64,000 nucleotides of DNA from Citrobacter werkmanii NBRC 105721 (GCA_000759755.1 BBMW01000009.1:248001-312000); one strand, 5' to 3'; positions 1-10,356 are shown, counted from the stretch's first letter. Translations and numbers: made by a program. Notes: generated by a model from the sequence alone, not told the origin.

Positions 1-281
1 TCGTTATCAACCAGATTGCCCCAATAATTTGGATGTTCGGGGTCACAGCCATGACGAATACCGCAAATAAAAGCCTCACGATACTCACTCGCATCTCCCC
101 CACTTAACAACGGTGAAAGGATCCACAATAGACGCGCAAACCCCTCCATGCCGGCAATATCCATTGGATATTGTGCAGACGTTTCGCCCACGTCCAAACG
201 CGTGTTATCACGGTAGAGATGAGGAATGGCTGATGCCAACCATTGCCGCGCCTTTTCTGCATACTCTTGCCTTGCTCGCAT
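1..281 (-). CDS. DUF2264 domain protein, N-terminal part (runs off the left edge)
   Basis: Partial gene; the first 93 codons are visible. The protein begins MRARQEYAEKARQWL and carries the early DUF2264 signature of a conserved tyrosine/arginine stretch, then AGMEGFARLLW and SPLLSGG. DUF2264 proteins are mostly of unproven function and are often found with pectin or rhamnogalacturonan breakdown genes. I chose the ATG at 281 because GAGG lies 7 bases upstream of it; an in-frame ATG at 299 has no good ribosome site. The gene diverges from an AraC-type regulator, and a KdgR-like palindrome lies directly upstream. The family call is fairly safe; the substrate is not known. Confidence 0.75.
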   Translation of the reverse strand, partial: MRARQEYAEKARQWLASAIPHLYRDNTRLDVGETSAQYPMDIAGMEGFARLLWILSPLLSGGDASEYREAFICGIRHGCDPEHPNYWGNLVDN

Positions 282-300
282 AATGAAACCTCGTTTCATT
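282..300. promoter_or_regulatory. Perfect 8-3-8 palindrome, KdgR-like operator
   Basis: AATGAAAC, three bases, then GTTTCATT form a perfect inverted repeat just before the DUF2264 start codon, overlapping its ribosome site. The shape matches the TGAAAC-N3-GTTTCA type bound by KdgR (IclR family), the pectin-catabolism repressor of enterobacteria; some LacI-family operators are also similar. The identity of the regulator is inferred from the motif only. Confidence 0.5.
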
Positions 301-472
301 TGATGAAGTATTGGGCGCATAATAAGGATTTGGGCTGACATACAAATGTGATAATTGTCGTATTTCCACACAACGCTAGTGATGAAGAACAACATTCACC
401 TGCATTTTGCGGAGAAAATTCGATTACAGTGATAAAAACTTAAGTTTATTCACATTACCAGGCGAGATATAA

Positions 473-1321
473 ATGCAGCGGACTGAAGACAGTAGCTATC
501 TTGAGCACATAAGCCTCAACGACAAGTCGATTTACTTTAATCGGATGAAGGATATGCCAGCGAACTACTATCACTGGCACCAGTGCGTGGAGATATTATC
601 GGTTTCTCAGGGAGTAGGCATCGCGCTTATGGAGCACCAACAATACACCGTCAAACCCGGGCGTATTTTTATTTTCCCGCCGGGTAAGCTGCATAAAGTG
701 TTTGTCGAACAGGATGATCGTAATATTTATCATCGTACTACGCTGCACTTTAACGGCCCACAGATTGAGCAGTACCTGCGGGATTTTCCTCGCCAGCAGA
801 TGCTGCTGCGCCAACTGTGCGGCAGGGGAGAGAAAGCGCGAGTATTTGACGTAGGCGATGTTCAGCCAGTCATTGAAACCTTGCTGAGCCGTTTTGAAGA
901 GCAAATCAAAGACCAGACTTTTAGCATCAGTGACAGCGCATTTCTGGTGATGCAGCTCATTAGCCTGCTGCCACATCAGGCGCAGGCCACGGGACAAAAT
1001 ACATTTTCGGTCAGCATTATCCGCTGGATTGAAACTCACTTTCACCAGCGCTGCTCGCTGGAAGATATCGCCAGCGAGATGGGTTGCTCGCGGGGCCATG
1101 CCTCCCGCCGTTTTCACGAAGAGACCGGCGGTACCATTCAGGAATACCTGATGATGCGCCGTATCCGTCAGGCCTGCGAACTGCTGTTACATACCAACGG
1201 CTCGGTACGCGAAATTGCCGCACAGGTTGGTTTCTCCGAATATGCCTGGTTTATTACCTGCTTTCGCAAAAACATGGGCAAAACGCCGCTGCAATATCGT
1301 AAAACATATGCTTCGGTATAG
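473..1321 (+). CDS. AraC-family transcriptional regulator with cupin-type sensor domain
   Basis: 282 residues. The N-terminal half looks like an AraC-type cupin ligand-binding domain: HWHQCVEILSVSQG around residues 34-47, then a PGRIFIFPPGKLHKV stretch with the conserved histidine. The C-terminal 100 residues are a double helix-turn-helix AraC domain: SLEDIASEMGCSRGHASRRF, then REIAAQVGFSEYAWFITCFRK ending in KTPLQYRK. It is divergent from the DUF2264 gene 191 bases away, so it probably controls that sugar-related gene; the ligand is unknown. Its stop codon is two bases from the convergent nei stop. Confidence 0.85.
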   Translation: MQRTEDSSYLEHISLNDKSIYFNRMKDMPANYYHWHQCVEILSVSQGVGIALMEHQQYTVKPGRIFIFPPGKLHKVFVEQDDRNIYHRTTLHFNGPQIEQYLRDFPRQQMLLRQLCGRGEKARVFDVGDVQPVIETLLSRFEEQIKDQTFSISDSAFLVMQLISLLPHQAQATGQNTFSVSIIRWIETHFHQRCSLEDIASEMGCSRGHASRRFHEETGGTIQEYLMMRRIRQACELLLHTNGSVREIAAQVGFSEYAWFITCFRKNMGKTPLQYRKTYASV

Positions 1322-1323
1322 AT

Positions 1324-2115
1324 CTACGTCTGACATCCGGGACACCAGTAAAAGGGTCTCGAGGAAAGTGTCGTTTTCTCGATGATGCCGCCACAGCGCT
1401 CACAGGCTTCGCCGTCCCGGTGAAAGACCTTAAAGCGAAACAGCGCGCCGTGGTGCTTATTGTCATCGACCTGGCCGCGAGTGTTATACGACAGACGTGG
1501 AATATCAAGCAGCGCTTGCGCCAGCGCATCCAACTGCTCATCGCTAAGCTGTGACGCTTTATGCTGCCCGGTCAACCCCACCTGCCAGAGAATTTCTACC
1601 CGCAGATAGTTACCCAATCCCGCCAGAAATGCCTGATCCAACAGCAGACCGGAAAACTGGCGATTGCGAAAACGGGATGACAGCAGACGCGTTTTTACCT
1701 CTGCGGGCGTTAAACGCAAATCCAGCACGTCCGGTCCAACCCGTTGCAGAAATGGATGGGTGGTGAGCTGCTCTGGTGTAAGCATTTCGATGTCAGACGC
1801 GCTATACAGCAGGATAGTTTTATCCTCGGTTTGCAGCCTGACGCGCAGCACCCGCGTGGTTTGCGGCATGTTGCCGGTATCGACCACTCGCCATACGCCG
1901 TAAAGCTGATTGTGGCTATACAGCGTCAGGCCATTGGTAAAATGGGTCAGCAAGGCTTTACCCCGCGTTTCAAGCTGGGTAACACTCTGCCCGATGAGTT
2001 GGGATTGATACGGTTTTAACTGCTCAAAGGCAAACCAGACATCCGTCAGGGGTTTACCTTTGACTGCCGCCTCCAGGGTATCCGCCGCACGGCGGATCTC
2101 CGGGCCTTCAGGCAT
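1324..2115 (-). CDS. nei: Endonuclease VIII (DNA glycosylase/AP lyase)
   Basis: 263 residues, the normal size. It removes oxidised pyrimidines from DNA and cleaves the resulting abasic site. The start MPEGPEIRR gives the catalytic proline and glutamate once Met is removed. Lys53 in RGKALLTHF is the conserved lysine. A helix-two-turn-helix region is followed by a C-terminal zinc finger with CERCGG and, 17 residues on, CPGC. It is the last gene of the minus-strand ybgI-pxp-pcp run, 14 bases after pcp. Confidence 0.96.
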   Translation of the reverse strand: MPEGPEIRRAADTLEAAVKGKPLTDVWFAFEQLKPYQSQLIGQSVTQLETRGKALLTHFTNGLTLYSHNQLYGVWRVVDTGNMPQTTRVLRVRLQTEDKTILLYSASDIEMLTPEQLTTHPFLQRVGPDVLDLRLTPAEVKTRLLSSRFRNRQFSGLLLDQAFLAGLGNYLRVEILWQVGLTGQHKASQLSDEQLDALAQALLDIPRLSYNTRGQVDDNKHHGALFRFKVFHRDGEACERCGGIIEKTTLSSRPFYWCPGCQT

Positions 2116-2129
2116 AATACTGTCCTTTG

Positions 2130-2774
2130 TTAATGTGTTGCACCGCCCGTCATGGCGATATCGCTATCCACCTGCAATGCGGTGGCAATCGCGACCTCCA
2201 GCGCCCGACGAACGGTTTCAGCCGCCATACTTGGCGCTCCGGGGTGCTGCGCGGCCTGTTGTGGCAGATAAGGAATATGAATAAAACCGCCCTTCACTGC
2301 CGGCACGTCGCGTAATTTATGCAGCAGGCCATACATCACGTGGTTACACACGAAGGTGCCCGCCGTCTGAGAAACCGAGGCCGGAATTCCCGCGTTGCGC
2401 ATGGAGACAACCATCGCTTTGATCGGCAATGTGCTAAACCACGCCGCAGGGCCATCGGCCACAATCGGTACATCAATCGGCTGTTGCCCCTGATTATCCG
2501 CAATACGCGCATCGTCAACGTTGATCGCCACGCGTTCCACGGTGATATCCGATCGACCACCCGCTTGCCCTACTGCCAGCACCAGCGATGGCGACAATGC
2601 GTCAATTGCAGCATTGAGTACGGCGAGAGACTCGCCAAAGACGCACGGCAACTGGCGGGCAACGACGCGGCATCCATCGATGATAGCATTGTCGAGGCCC
2701 GAGACCACTTCCCAGGAAGGGTTAACTGACTCGCCGCCAAAGGGTTCAAATCCCGTGATGAGTACTGTTTTCAT
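2130..2774 (-). CDS. pcp: Pyrrolidone-carboxylate peptidase (pyroglutamyl peptidase I)
   Basis: 214 residues, a C15-family cysteine peptidase that removes N-terminal pyroglutamate from peptides in the cytoplasm. The catalytic triad is visible: Glu80 in [10 protein letters not shown], Cys143 in [15 protein letters not shown] and His166 in [12 protein letters not shown]. The start [15 protein letters not shown] is the family start, preceded by GGAGGA. It sits 9 bases downstream of the DUF979 gene and after pxpA, so free pyroglutamate would pass straight to the 5-oxoprolinase encoded upstream. Confidence 0.96.
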   Translation of the reverse strand: MKTVLITGFEPFGGESVNPSWEVVSGLDNAIIDGCRVVARQLPCVFGESLAVLNAAIDALSPSLVLAVGQAGGRSDITVERVAINVDDARIADNQGQQPIDVPIVADGPAAWFSTLPIKAMVVSMRNAGIPASVSQTAGTFVCNHVMYGLLHKLRDVPAVKGGFIHIPYLPQQAAQHPGAPSMAAETVRRALEVAIATALQVDSDIAMTGGATH

Positions 2775-2783
2775 CCTTCCTCC

Positions 2784-3779
2784 TTACAGGAACATCAGGA
2801 AATACATCAGAAAAACGTTAACCAACAGCAGCAGTATGCCGGTTGGCACCTGTGCTTTAATCACCGCGTTTTTGTCTGGTAGCTCCAGCAGCGCCGCAGG
2901 CACAATATTGAAGTTCGCCGCCATTGGCGTCATCAACGTTCCGCAATACCCCGAGAACATACCAATCGCCGCCATCACCGCTGGGTTACCACCGTGTTGC
3001 AATACGAGGATCGGAATACCAATCCCAGCGGTCACAATCGGGAAAGCGGCAAACGCATTGCCCATCACCATCGTCAACAAGGCCATACCAATGGTGTACA
3101 CCGCCACCGCGATAAAACGGCTATCCACCGCCAGGTATTCTTGCGTCAGCCAGGATATACCGCTGCCGACACCCGCCGCAGTGAACAACAGTCCAAGAGT
3201 AGCCAGAATCTGCGGCAGGATGAATGCCCACCCGATGGAGTCCAGCAGTCGGCGTGCTTCCTGAATCGGCTGATGCACCCGCTCATGGGTCATTTTTATC
3301 GCCATCGCCAGACCAATCAACGAGCCTGCGGTCATAGAGAAAAGCGTCACCAACGTGGCGTGATTACCCGGTCCAAACAGCGCATCCTGTAAGCCCGGAA
3401 TATGGTTGAACATGAGAACACCGATAACTGTCACCACCGGGATCGCCAGCGCCGGGAAAAACAAGCGGTTACCCAACCTACTGGCGCTTTCTTCACGCTG
3501 TTGCGGCGTTCGTTGATGGTAGCTTCCCAGCTTGACGCCGCCGAAACCGGCGATCAGAGCCAATATGACCACCGCGACGCCGACGGCAATATGCACCGCG
3601 CGTTTATCGCCAAACAGCGAGTATGTCCAGTCGCCAAGCAGAAAGAGAACGCCGTACAGGCCCCAAAACAGACCGGTGGTTAAGCGACGCGGGTTAGCTT
3701 TATCCCGCCAGGACATCAGCGCCACAATCAGTAAAACTGCACCTGCCAGCCAGTAGAGATAGCTTTGCTGAAAATTCAT
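2784..3779 (-). CDS. DUF979 membrane protein, probable permease subunit
   Basis: 331 residues with about nine hydrophobic segments spread along its length, including LYWLAGAVLLIVALMSW at the start and a hydrophobic C-terminus rich in leucine. It matches the DUF979 family, which nearly always occurs next to DUF969. Its start overlaps the DUF969 stop by 4 bases (ATGA), so the two are translationally coupled. Lying between pxpA and pcp, the pair is a good candidate for a pyroglutamate or pyroglutamyl-peptide transporter; that role is inferred from context. Confidence 0.8.
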   Translation of the reverse strand: MNFQQSYLYWLAGAVLLIVALMSWRDKANPRRLTTGLFWGLYGVLFLLGDWTYSLFGDKRAVHIAVGVAVVILALIAGFGGVKLGSYHQRTPQQREESASRLGNRLFFPALAIPVVTVIGVLMFNHIPGLQDALFGPGNHATLVTLFSMTAGSLIGLAMAIKMTHERVHQPIQEARRLLDSIGWAFILPQILATLGLLFTAAGVGSGISWLTQEYLAVDSRFIAVAVYTIGMALLTMVMGNAFAAFPIVTAGIGIPILVLQHGGNPAVMAAIGMFSGYCGTLMTPMAANFNIVPAALLELPDKNAVIKAQVPTGILLLLVNVFLMYFLMFL

Positions 3780-4498
3780 TTTGCTTCCCCCTGTGCTGCG
3801 GCATTCGCTTTCGCCACTTCACGCTGCAAATAGCTGTCCAGCCGCCACAGACGCGTGCCGTGGATCAGGAAGGCGCATATTGCCGTCGGGATCCCCCACA
3901 GGGCGATATGCAGCGGTTCGGTCTGGATCCCGCCCGATTCCAGCATAAAGTTGTGCATGAATATGATCGCACCGAAGGCAACAAAGATATCTTCACCGAA
4001 AAACAGCCCAACGTTATCGGTCGCGGCAGACATGGCGCGCAGACGATAACGAACCGCCCCCGGTATCTCACCGTGGTTTTTCTCGGCGGCCCCTTCTGCC
4101 ATTGGCGCCAGCAGCGGACGCACCATCTGCGGATGTCCCCCCAGGCTGGTCAGCCCTAAGGCCGCGGTAGCCTCACGAATAAACAGATAGACAATAAGCA
4201 GACGGCCGCTGGTGGCACTGCGGATTTTGGCAATCCACGCCTGAGCGCGCTCTTTGAGTCCGTGACGCTCCAGCAGGCCAATAACCGCCAGTGGGATCAG
4301 CAGGATAAACGGCAGGTTGCGGGTGTTGAGAAATCCCTCCCCCAGCTTTTCCAGAATGGTAGCGATTGGCATATGCGCCGCCAGTCCGGTGACGATCCCG
4401 GCCATAATGACCACCAATACCGGGTTAAAACGTAAAAGAAATCCGACCACAATGACGGCGATCCCCGTCAATGGCCAGAGAGAAACAGCCTCTCCCAT
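3776..4498 (-). CDS. DUF969 membrane protein, probable permease subunit
   Basis: 240 residues, strongly hydrophobic, with several membrane spans beginning WPLTGIAVIVVGFLLRFNPVLVVIMAGIVTG. It matches DUF969, the constant partner of DUF979. A conserved-looking loop REATAALGLTSLGGHPQMVRPL lies mid-protein. It follows pxpA after 52 bases and overlaps the DUF979 gene by 4 bases. A role in 5-oxoproline uptake fits the operon but is not shown by the sequence. Confidence 0.8.
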   Translation of the reverse strand: MGEAVSLWPLTGIAVIVVGFLLRFNPVLVVIMAGIVTGLAAHMPIATILEKLGEGFLNTRNLPFILLIPLAVIGLLERHGLKERAQAWIAKIRSATSGRLLIVYLFIREATAALGLTSLGGHPQMVRPLLAPMAEGAAEKNHGEIPGAVRYRLRAMSAATDNVGLFFGEDIFVAFGAIIFMHNFMLESGGIQTEPLHIALWGIPTAICAFLIHGTRLWRLDSYLQREVAKANAAAQGEAK

Positions 4499-4550
4499 AA
4501 TTCAGTCCCTTATGTTGTTGTGTGATATATTATTGTTTTGTATGAAAAAT

Positions 4551-5285
4551 TTATGCGCTAATTTGAATATTGCATGCTTCGAATGCGCTGCGCAAGCGAC
4601 GGGCAAAAGCGAGTGCGTGCTCGCCATCCCCATGAATGCATACCGTCTGGGCCGTCACGTTCGCCCATGTTCCGCTCTGACTTTTTACTCTACCGGATTG
4701 CACCATTTCTAGCGTTTGCGCCAGCGCCTGCTCTTCATCCTCTATCAATGCGCCAGGCTGGCTACGCGGAACCAGACTGCCGTCAGCCTGATAACCCCGA
4801 TCGGCAAAAACCTCCTGACGCGTCACCAGGCCATAATGTTCCCCGGCGCGAATCAGTTCGCTTCCCGCCAGCCCCACCAGAACCAGCGAGGGATCGCAGG
4901 CATGCACCGCTTTCGCAATCGCATCCGCCAACTGTGGATCTTTTGCCGCCTGGTTATAAAGCATGCCGTGGGGTTTCACATGGCGCATCACGCCACCCTG
5001 CGCATGCGTAATGGCTGCCAGCGCGCCAATTTGATACAGCGTTTGCGCATACACCGTTTCCACTGGCAGAGTCATGGCGCTACGGCCAAAATTCTCCCGA
5101 TCCGGAAAGCTCGGATGTGCACCTACCGCCACACCATTTTTTAGCGCTTCACGCACGCTTGAAAGCATGGTTTGCGCATCACCAGCATGAAACCCACAGG
5201 CGATATTCGCTGACGAAACCAGTTGCAGCAGCGCTGCATCGTTAGCACAGCCCTCGCCGAGGTCTGCGTTGAGATCAATTTTCAT
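4551..5285 (-). CDS. pxpA: 5-oxoprolinase subunit A (LamB/YcsF family)
   Basis: 244 residues, formerly YbgL. With PxpB and PxpC it forms the bacterial ATP-dependent 5-oxoprolinase that turns pyroglutamate into glutamate. Family features are the start [13 protein letters not shown], then [27 protein letters not shown], and [15 protein letters not shown]. Its start codon overlaps the end of pxpC by 11 bases. Same strand and close spacing to pcp and the putative permease genes suggest one transcript. Confidence 0.95.
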   Translation of the reverse strand: MKIDLNADLGEGCANDAALLQLVSSANIACGFHAGDAQTMLSSVREALKNGVAVGAHPSFPDRENFGRSAMTLPVETVYAQTLYQIGALAAITHAQGGVMRHVKPHGMLYNQAAKDPQLADAIAKAVHACDPSLVLVGLAGSELIRAGEHYGLVTRQEVFADRGYQADGSLVPRSQPGALIEDEEQALAQTLEMVQSGRVKSQSGTWANVTAQTVCIHGDGEHALAFARRLRSAFEACNIQISA

Positions 5286-6207
5286 TGTTAAGTCGCCATG
5301 TTAACTGTTGCAGATAACGCTGCTGATCATGGCGCGCCTTAAGCGCTTCCTCCAGCGAACACTGCACAAAATGAATCGGCTGGCCGAGCGGGATCTGCGC
5401 CAGATGATACATATCCGCCTCGATGATGCAGGCGATGCGCGGATAGCCGCCCGTCGTCTGGGCATCATTCATCAGCACGATCGGTTGACCATTATGCGGA
5501 ACCTGCACCACGCCGGGGAGTAAGCCATGCGACAGCAACTCGCGATCGGTCATACGCGTCAACGGCTGCCCCTGCAGGCGATACCCCATCCGGTTACTTT
5601 GCGGACTAAGTTGCCACGGCGAACGCCAGAAAGACGCCTGCGAGACCTCGTCAAATTCCTGATACTCAGGCCCGGGCAGCGCACGAATGTGGTTTCCCCA
5701 CATCAGCTGTTTTACCCCCTGCGGCCCACTAAATTGCCGGGTAGATGCTCCAATCGCCAGCCGATCGCCATCGCGCAGCAGACGCCCTTCCAGCCCGCCA
5801 ATGCCAACTTTAAGATCGGTGCTACGCGACCCCATCACTTCAGGTACATCAAATCCGCCCGCTACAGCCAGATAACTCCGCATACCATGATGTGGACGTT
5901 TTAGCGTCAAGCGCTGTCCCGCTTTCACCGGCAGCCGCCACCCGCTCCACACGGGAGCACGATCCAGATGCGCTTCGCATCCAGCGCCGGTCAGCGCAAA
6001 CCAACCATCGGCTTCAAATTCCACGACCAGTTGCCCCAGCGTGATTTCCAGCGCAGCGGCATTCGCATCATTTCCCACCAGCAGGTTAGCAACGTTCAGC
6101 GCTGGTTTATCCAGCGCACCGCAGTGGCTGATGCCGGATTGACGAAAATTGTGGCGTCCGCCGTCCTGGACCGAGGTATACATGCCCGCGCGAATGATGT
6201 TTAACAT
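5275..6207 (-). CDS. pxpC: 5-oxoprolinase subunit C (allophanate hydrolase-like)
   Basis: 310 residues, formerly YbgK, with the carboxyltransferase C/D (AHS2) fold seen in urea amidolyase. Typical stretches are the start [18 protein letters not shown], the [12 protein letters not shown] region, GYRLQGQPL, and [22 protein letters not shown] near residue 250. It overlaps pxpB by 7 bases at its start and pxpA by 11 bases at its end, consistent with coupled synthesis of the three subunits. Confidence 0.95.
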   Translation of the reverse strand: MLNIIRAGMYTSVQDGGRHNFRQSGISHCGALDKPALNVANLLVGNDANAAALEITLGQLVVEFEADGWFALTGAGCEAHLDRAPVWSGWRLPVKAGQRLTLKRPHHGMRSYLAVAGGFDVPEVMGSRSTDLKVGIGGLEGRLLRDGDRLAIGASTRQFSGPQGVKQLMWGNHIRALPGPEYQEFDEVSQASFWRSPWQLSPQSNRMGYRLQGQPLTRMTDRELLSHGLLPGVVQVPHNGQPIVLMNDAQTTGGYPRIACIIEADMYHLAQIPLGQPIHFVQCSLEEALKARHDQQRYLQQLTWRLNNEN

Positions 6208-6857
6208 ACCCCCTCCTTCTGCGGAACAAAACGCACGGTATCCCCAGCGCGTAACAGGATCGGCTCTTCTCGTTTTGGATCAAATAGCGACACAGAGGTA
6301 CGCCCAATCAATTGCCATCCGCCTGGCGTGGCAAGCGGATAGACCCCCGTTTGCGATCCACCAATACCTACAGAACCCGCCGGAACAAGCAGACGCGGCT
6401 CTGCCCGTCTTGGGGTATGCAGTAGTTCAGGTAAGCTCCCGAGATAAGGGAACCCTGGCTGAAAACCAATAAACCACACCACATAGTCGACTGACGCATG
6501 AAGTTCGACGACCTGCTTGTCGCTTAATCCACTGTGCCGGGCGACCGCTGCCAGATCCGGACCAAACTCACCGCCATAAGTGACGGGGATTTCAATAAAA
6601 CGCGAATCCGGTTCCAGCGCTTCGCTCTCTTCCCACCAGCGCTGCAGGCGTTCAATCGCATCCAGCGCCAGCGTTTGCGGGTCGCGCAAGATCACCGTGA
6701 TATTGTTCATTCCCGGAATAGCTTCACGCACATTCGGGGCATCAGCCAAACGCTGGGCCAGACGCCAGATACGTTTCTGAGACGCCAGCGTAATGGGCGG
6801 CTCCAGTTCAAGCACTACCGCAGTCTCACCTAACAGATAACAACGCGCTCGCTGCAC
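6201..6857 (-). CDS. pxpB: 5-oxoprolinase subunit B (KipI-like)
   Basis: 218 residues, formerly YbgJ, with the AHS1/KipI fold. Diagnostic segments are [38 protein letters not shown] around residue 120-140, and [22 protein letters not shown]. It partners PxpC, much as KipI partners KipA in Bacillus. It starts 19 bases after ybgI and is the first of the three pxp genes on the minus strand. Confidence 0.95.
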   Translation of the reverse strand: MQRARCYLLGETAVVLELEPPITLASQKRIWRLAQRLADAPNVREAIPGMNNITVILRDPQTLALDAIERLQRWWEESEALEPDSRFIEIPVTYGGEFGPDLAAVARHSGLSDKQVVELHASVDYVVWFIGFQPGFPYLGSLPELLHTPRRAEPRLLVPAGSVGIGGSQTGVYPLATPGGWQLIGRTSVSLFDPKREEPILLRAGDTVRFVPQKEGVC

Positions 6858-6876
6858 TTTCGTCCCTCTTTATTAA

Positions 6877-7620
6877 TTACGCTGGGTTAGGAATATCGAT
6901 AAACGTGACATCCAGATCGGTGTTTTCATTCAGCCATTCACTTAATGCGCGAATCCCGCCGCGTTCGGTTGCATGGTGACCGGCAGCATAAAAATGCAGC
7001 CCTTGTTCGCGGGCTGAGTGAATGGTTTGCTCTGAGACTTCCCCGGTAATAAAGGCATCGACGCCAAACCGGGCTGCGCTATCAATGAAGCTTTGACCGC
7101 CCCCCGTACACCACGCGACGCGTTGCACCTTTTCCGGCCCGGTATCACCGCACCATAAAGGTTTACGGCCCAGACGCGCCTCAATCCACGACGCCAGCTC
7201 CAGCCCCGGAACCGGCATAGAGAGTTCACCCCACGGCACCAGCGGCTCAATTTCCCCCATCACGGTAATACCCAACAGCGCGGCAAGCTGCGCGTTATTA
7301 CCTAGTTCCGGGTGGGCATCCAGCGGCAGATGCCAGCCATACAGGTTGATATCATTTTCCAACAGCGTTTTCAGACGATGGCGCTTCATGCCGCGAATCA
7401 CCGGAGATTCGCCTTTCCAGAAATAACCGTGATGAACGATGACCGCATCCGCCTGCAGGCGCACCGCCTCGTCCAGCAGCGCCTGGCTTGCGGTCACGCC
7501 TGTCACGATTTTATGCACCGTCTCTTTGCCCTCAACCTGCAAACCGTTCGGCGCATAGTCGCTAATGGCGGCGCTGTTCAGTTTGTCATTGATCAGTTGT
7601 TCCAGTTCGGTGTTTTTCAT
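6877..7620 (-). CDS. ybgI: Nif3-like metal-binding protein YbgI
   Basis: 247 residues from the ATG at 7620 (MKNTELEQLINDKLN). A longer in-frame start at 7665 exists but the shorter form matches the E. coli length. It is a Nif3/DUF34 family protein, a ring-shaped hexamer with a two-metal site. Likely metal ligands are in VIVHHGYFWKG, the HLPLDAHP segment and the C-terminal GHHATERGG. Its exact reaction is unsettled; GTP cyclohydrolase-like activity has been suggested for the family. It leads the pxp-pcp-nei run and diverges from dtpD. Confidence 0.93.
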   Translation of the reverse strand: MKNTELEQLINDKLNSAAISDYAPNGLQVEGKETVHKIVTGVTASQALLDEAVRLQADAVIVHHGYFWKGESPVIRGMKRHRLKTLLENDINLYGWHLPLDAHPELGNNAQLAALLGITVMGEIEPLVPWGELSMPVPGLELASWIEARLGRKPLWCGDTGPEKVQRVAWCTGGGQSFIDSAARFGVDAFITGEVSEQTIHSAREQGLHFYAAGHHATERGGIRALSEWLNENTDLDVTFIDIPNPA

Positions 7621-7909
7621 CATCGTCCTCGTTGTCATAAATTCTGCCTGCCCAATCAGCAACACAGCTTAGGTTAAAATAGCGTCCTCGCCTGCGTTCG
7701 TCGATAGTCATTTCACTGACACATTAAGAAACAATCACACCGCTGTAGAACGCAATTTGCATACCACCACGCGATCTAATTCATGTATATTTATGCAATC
7801 AGACAGCATATTGCAAAAATAATCAGATCTGTATCAAAGTTACAACTTTAAGGAAACACGCTCGCACAGCACATCCAGCCTGTTGTGAGACATTTACTTC
7901 GAGAAAACA

Positions 7910-9391
7910 ATGAATAAACAAGCATCTCAACCGCGGGCGATTTATTACGTTGTCGCGCTACAAATTTGGGAATATTTCAGTTTTTACGGTATGCGTGCGC
8001 TGCTGATTCTGTATCTCACGAACCAGCTTAAGTACGACGATAATCACGCCTATGAACTGTTCAGCGCCTACTGCTCGCTGGTCTATGTCACCCCCATTCT
8101 CGGTGGGTATCTGGCGGATAAAGTGCTCGGCAACCGGATGGCGGTGATGATCGGCGCATTTTTGATGGCGGTGGGGCATCTGGTGTTGGGCGCCAGCGAA
8201 ATGGCCCCGGCATTCCTTTATTTATCGCTGGCGATTATCGTCTGTGGCTACGGTCTGTTTAAATCCAACGTCAGTTGTCTGCTGGGTGAGCTGTACCAGC
8301 CTGAAGATCCGCGTCGCGACGGTGGGTTCTCTCTGCTCTACGCTGCCGGAAATATTGGTTCAATCATTGCCCCGATAGCCTGCGGCTATGTGCAGGAAGA
8401 GTACAGCTGGGCGATGGGCTTTGCGCTGGCCGCTATCGGCATGCTGGCGGGGCTGGTGATTTTCTTATGTGGCAATCGCCATTTCGCCCATACCACCGGC
8501 GTCAACAAGGCCGTCCTGTGTGCGAAAAAATATATGCTGCCAAACTGGGCCTGGCTGTTAGTCCTGCTGGTTGCCGCCCCACTGCTGATTACTGTCTTGT
8601 TCTGGAAAGAGTGGTCCGTGTACGCCCTGATCGTTGCCACTGTCATTGGTCTGGCGGTTCTGGCGAAGATTTATCGCCAGGCGCAAACGCAGAAACAGCG
8701 CAAAGAACTGGGGCTTATCGTCACGCTGACCTTCTTTAGCATGCTGTTCTGGGCCTTTGCTCAACAGGGCGGCAGCTCAATCAGCCTGTATATCGACCGC
8801 TTTGTTAATCGCGACATTCTGGGGTATTCCGTACCCACCGCGATGTTCCAGTCGGTTAACGCCTTTGCGGTTATGCTGTGCGGTATCGTGCTGGCCTGGG
8901 TGGTCAAAGAGAGCGTAAGCGGTAATCGCACCGTACGCATCTGGGGTAAATTCGCCCTTGGTCTCGGTTTAATGAGCGCCGGTTTTTGTATTCTGACCTT
9001 AAGCGCCCGCTGGTCCGCCGCTTACGGCCACTCTTCCATGCCGCTGATGGTATTGGGGCTGGCGGTCATGGGTTTTGCCGAACTGTTTATCGACCCGGTG
9101 GCAATGTCACAAATTACGCGCATCGAGATCCCCGGTGTAACCGGTGTATTAACCGGCATTTATATGCTGCTTTCCGGCGCAATCGCCAACTACCTGGCTG
9201 GGGTGATCGCCGACCAGACGTCACAAGGTTCGTTTGACGCTGCCGGAGCCATCAACTATTCCATCAATGCCTACATCGACGTCTTTAGCGAAATTACCTG
9301 GGGCGCACTGGCCTGTGTGGTACTGGTGCTGCTGATTTGGCTGTACCAGTCGCTGAAATTCAGAAACCGTGCGTTAGCGGTAGAGTCCTGA
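7910..9391 (+). CDS. dtpD: Dipeptide permease D (POT family)
   Basis: 493 residues, formerly YbgH, a proton-driven peptide transporter of the inner membrane with a 14-helix layout. The POT signature near the N-terminus appears as [19 protein letters not shown], and [13 protein letters not shown] matches the second conserved block. A peptide importer divergent from the pyroglutamyl peptidase/5-oxoprolinase genes fits peptide use. It ends in a clear rho-independent terminator. Confidence 0.95.
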   Translation: MNKQASQPRAIYYVVALQIWEYFSFYGMRALLILYLTNQLKYDDNHAYELFSAYCSLVYVTPILGGYLADKVLGNRMAVMIGAFLMAVGHLVLGASEMAPAFLYLSLAIIVCGYGLFKSNVSCLLGELYQPEDPRRDGGFSLLYAAGNIGSIIAPIACGYVQEEYSWAMGFALAAIGMLAGLVIFLCGNRHFAHTTGVNKAVLCAKKYMLPNWAWLLVLLVAAPLLITVLFWKEWSVYALIVATVIGLAVLAKIYRQAQTQKQRKELGLIVTLTFFSMLFWAFAQQGGSSISLYIDRFVNRDILGYSVPTAMFQSVNAFAVMLCGIVLAWVVKESVSGNRTVRIWGKFALGLGLMSAGFCILTLSARWSAAYGHSSMPLMVLGLAVMGFAELFIDPVAMSQITRIEIPGVTGVLTGIYMLLSGAIANYLAGVIADQTSQGSFDAAGAINYSINAYIDVFSEITWGALACVVLVLLIWLYQSLKFRNRALAVES

Positions 9392-9395
9392 GTGT

Positions 9396-9434
9396 ACAGG
9401 CCCGATGATGTAATATGATTCGGGCCTGTTTTTT
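9396..9434. terminator. Rho-independent terminator after dtpD
   Basis: AGGCCCGA and its complement TTCGGGCCT form a long stem with an A/T-rich loop, followed by TTTTTT. It lies between dtpD and the convergent Rpn gene and could serve dtpD. Confidence 0.85.
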
Positions 9435-9441
9435 CAGGTAA

Positions 9442-10356
9442 TTATGCATGAATTGCTGCGAGTTCCTCTTCAGTAAGACCTGTAACCAGTAGCACCATTG
9501 TGCGATCTATACCTTGTTCCAGCATGGTTTGCGCTATACGTAATGCGGCTTCTTGTTTACCCTGCTGTAATCCCTGCTGTAACCCTTCCTGTAATCCATC
9601 TAACCGTAACCGCTCTGCAATAGTCATCAGCCTCTCCTTATGTTGGGGGATCCGTTGCGCTATCTCCTGCATAAATTCATTAAAACGAGATTCGTCGCCA
9701 GATTGTAGGATGTAATTAAACATCGCCTGTAATTGCGTGTCATTAGCGCATCCAGTAAGTAGCAGCGTGGCCAGTTGCTCTACCAGCCCCAGCAAATCCC
9801 GCTGACGGATATGTTTTTGCATTAATTCCAGCAGCGCCATTCGTCTGTGAGCCATGATCTCATCATCGGGTACCACCGTTATGTCTACCAACGGAAATGC
9901 GCTGGAATAAAGCTGTCTTGCCGCCACGGGGTCGGCAAAGGCATCCAGCCAGCACAATGAGTACGGATAGGGGCTTCGGCAGCCATGATAAAAGAGCATC
10001 GGTATCACTAGTGGCAGTTCCTTATGCCCTGCGTCCAGATGGCGCTGCATCGCCGCCATCGCATAACGCAACAGACGAAAAGCCATATGCGGCTCGGCTG
10101 AACTTTGATGCTCTATCACCACATAGACATAACCGTCACCGTTGCGTGTGTGCAAAGACCAGAGCACGTCGGAGTAGCGCGAACGTAAATCCGCTTCAAT
10201 AAAGCTTTCTGACTCCAGCTTCAGCGAATTCAAATCGCAAAGCGTCCGCAGTTCAGCTGGCAGGTGAATGTCGAGAAAATCCCGCGCGGTTTCGGGATGA
10301 TGTAAAAACGTTTTAAACACCGCATCATGCGGTGTGGAGGTTGTTGGCATTGTCAT
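9442..10356 (-). CDS. Rpn-family recombination-promoting nuclease / PD-(D/E)XK transposase-like protein
   Basis: 304 residues from the ATG at 10356 (a TTG at 10359 and another ATG at 10350 are alternatives). It belongs to the YhgA/RpnA group: the start [26 protein letters not shown], then DVLWSLHT and VIEHQSS give the D...ExQ catalytic motif of the PD-(D/E)XK fold near residues 63-85. The C-terminal end has the [12 protein letters not shown] repeat usual in this family, encoded by imperfect direct DNA repeats. Rpn proteins cut DNA and promote RecA-independent recombination. It is a stand-alone gene inserted between dtpD and phrB, which are adjacent in E. coli K-12. Confidence 0.88.
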   Translation of the reverse strand: MTMPTTSTPHDAVFKTFLHHPETARDFLDIHLPAELRTLCDLNSLKLESESFIEADLRSRYSDVLWSLHTRNGDGYVYVVIEHQSSAEPHMAFRLLRYAMAAMQRHLDAGHKELPLVIPMLFYHGCRSPYPYSLCWLDAFADPVAARQLYSSAFPLVDITVVPDDEIMAHRRMALLELMQKHIRQRDLLGLVEQLATLLLTGCANDTQLQAMFNYILQSGDESRFNEFMQEIAQRIPQHKERLMTIAERLRLDGLQEGLQQGLQQGKQEAALRIAQTMLEQGIDRTMVLLVTGLTEEELAAIHA

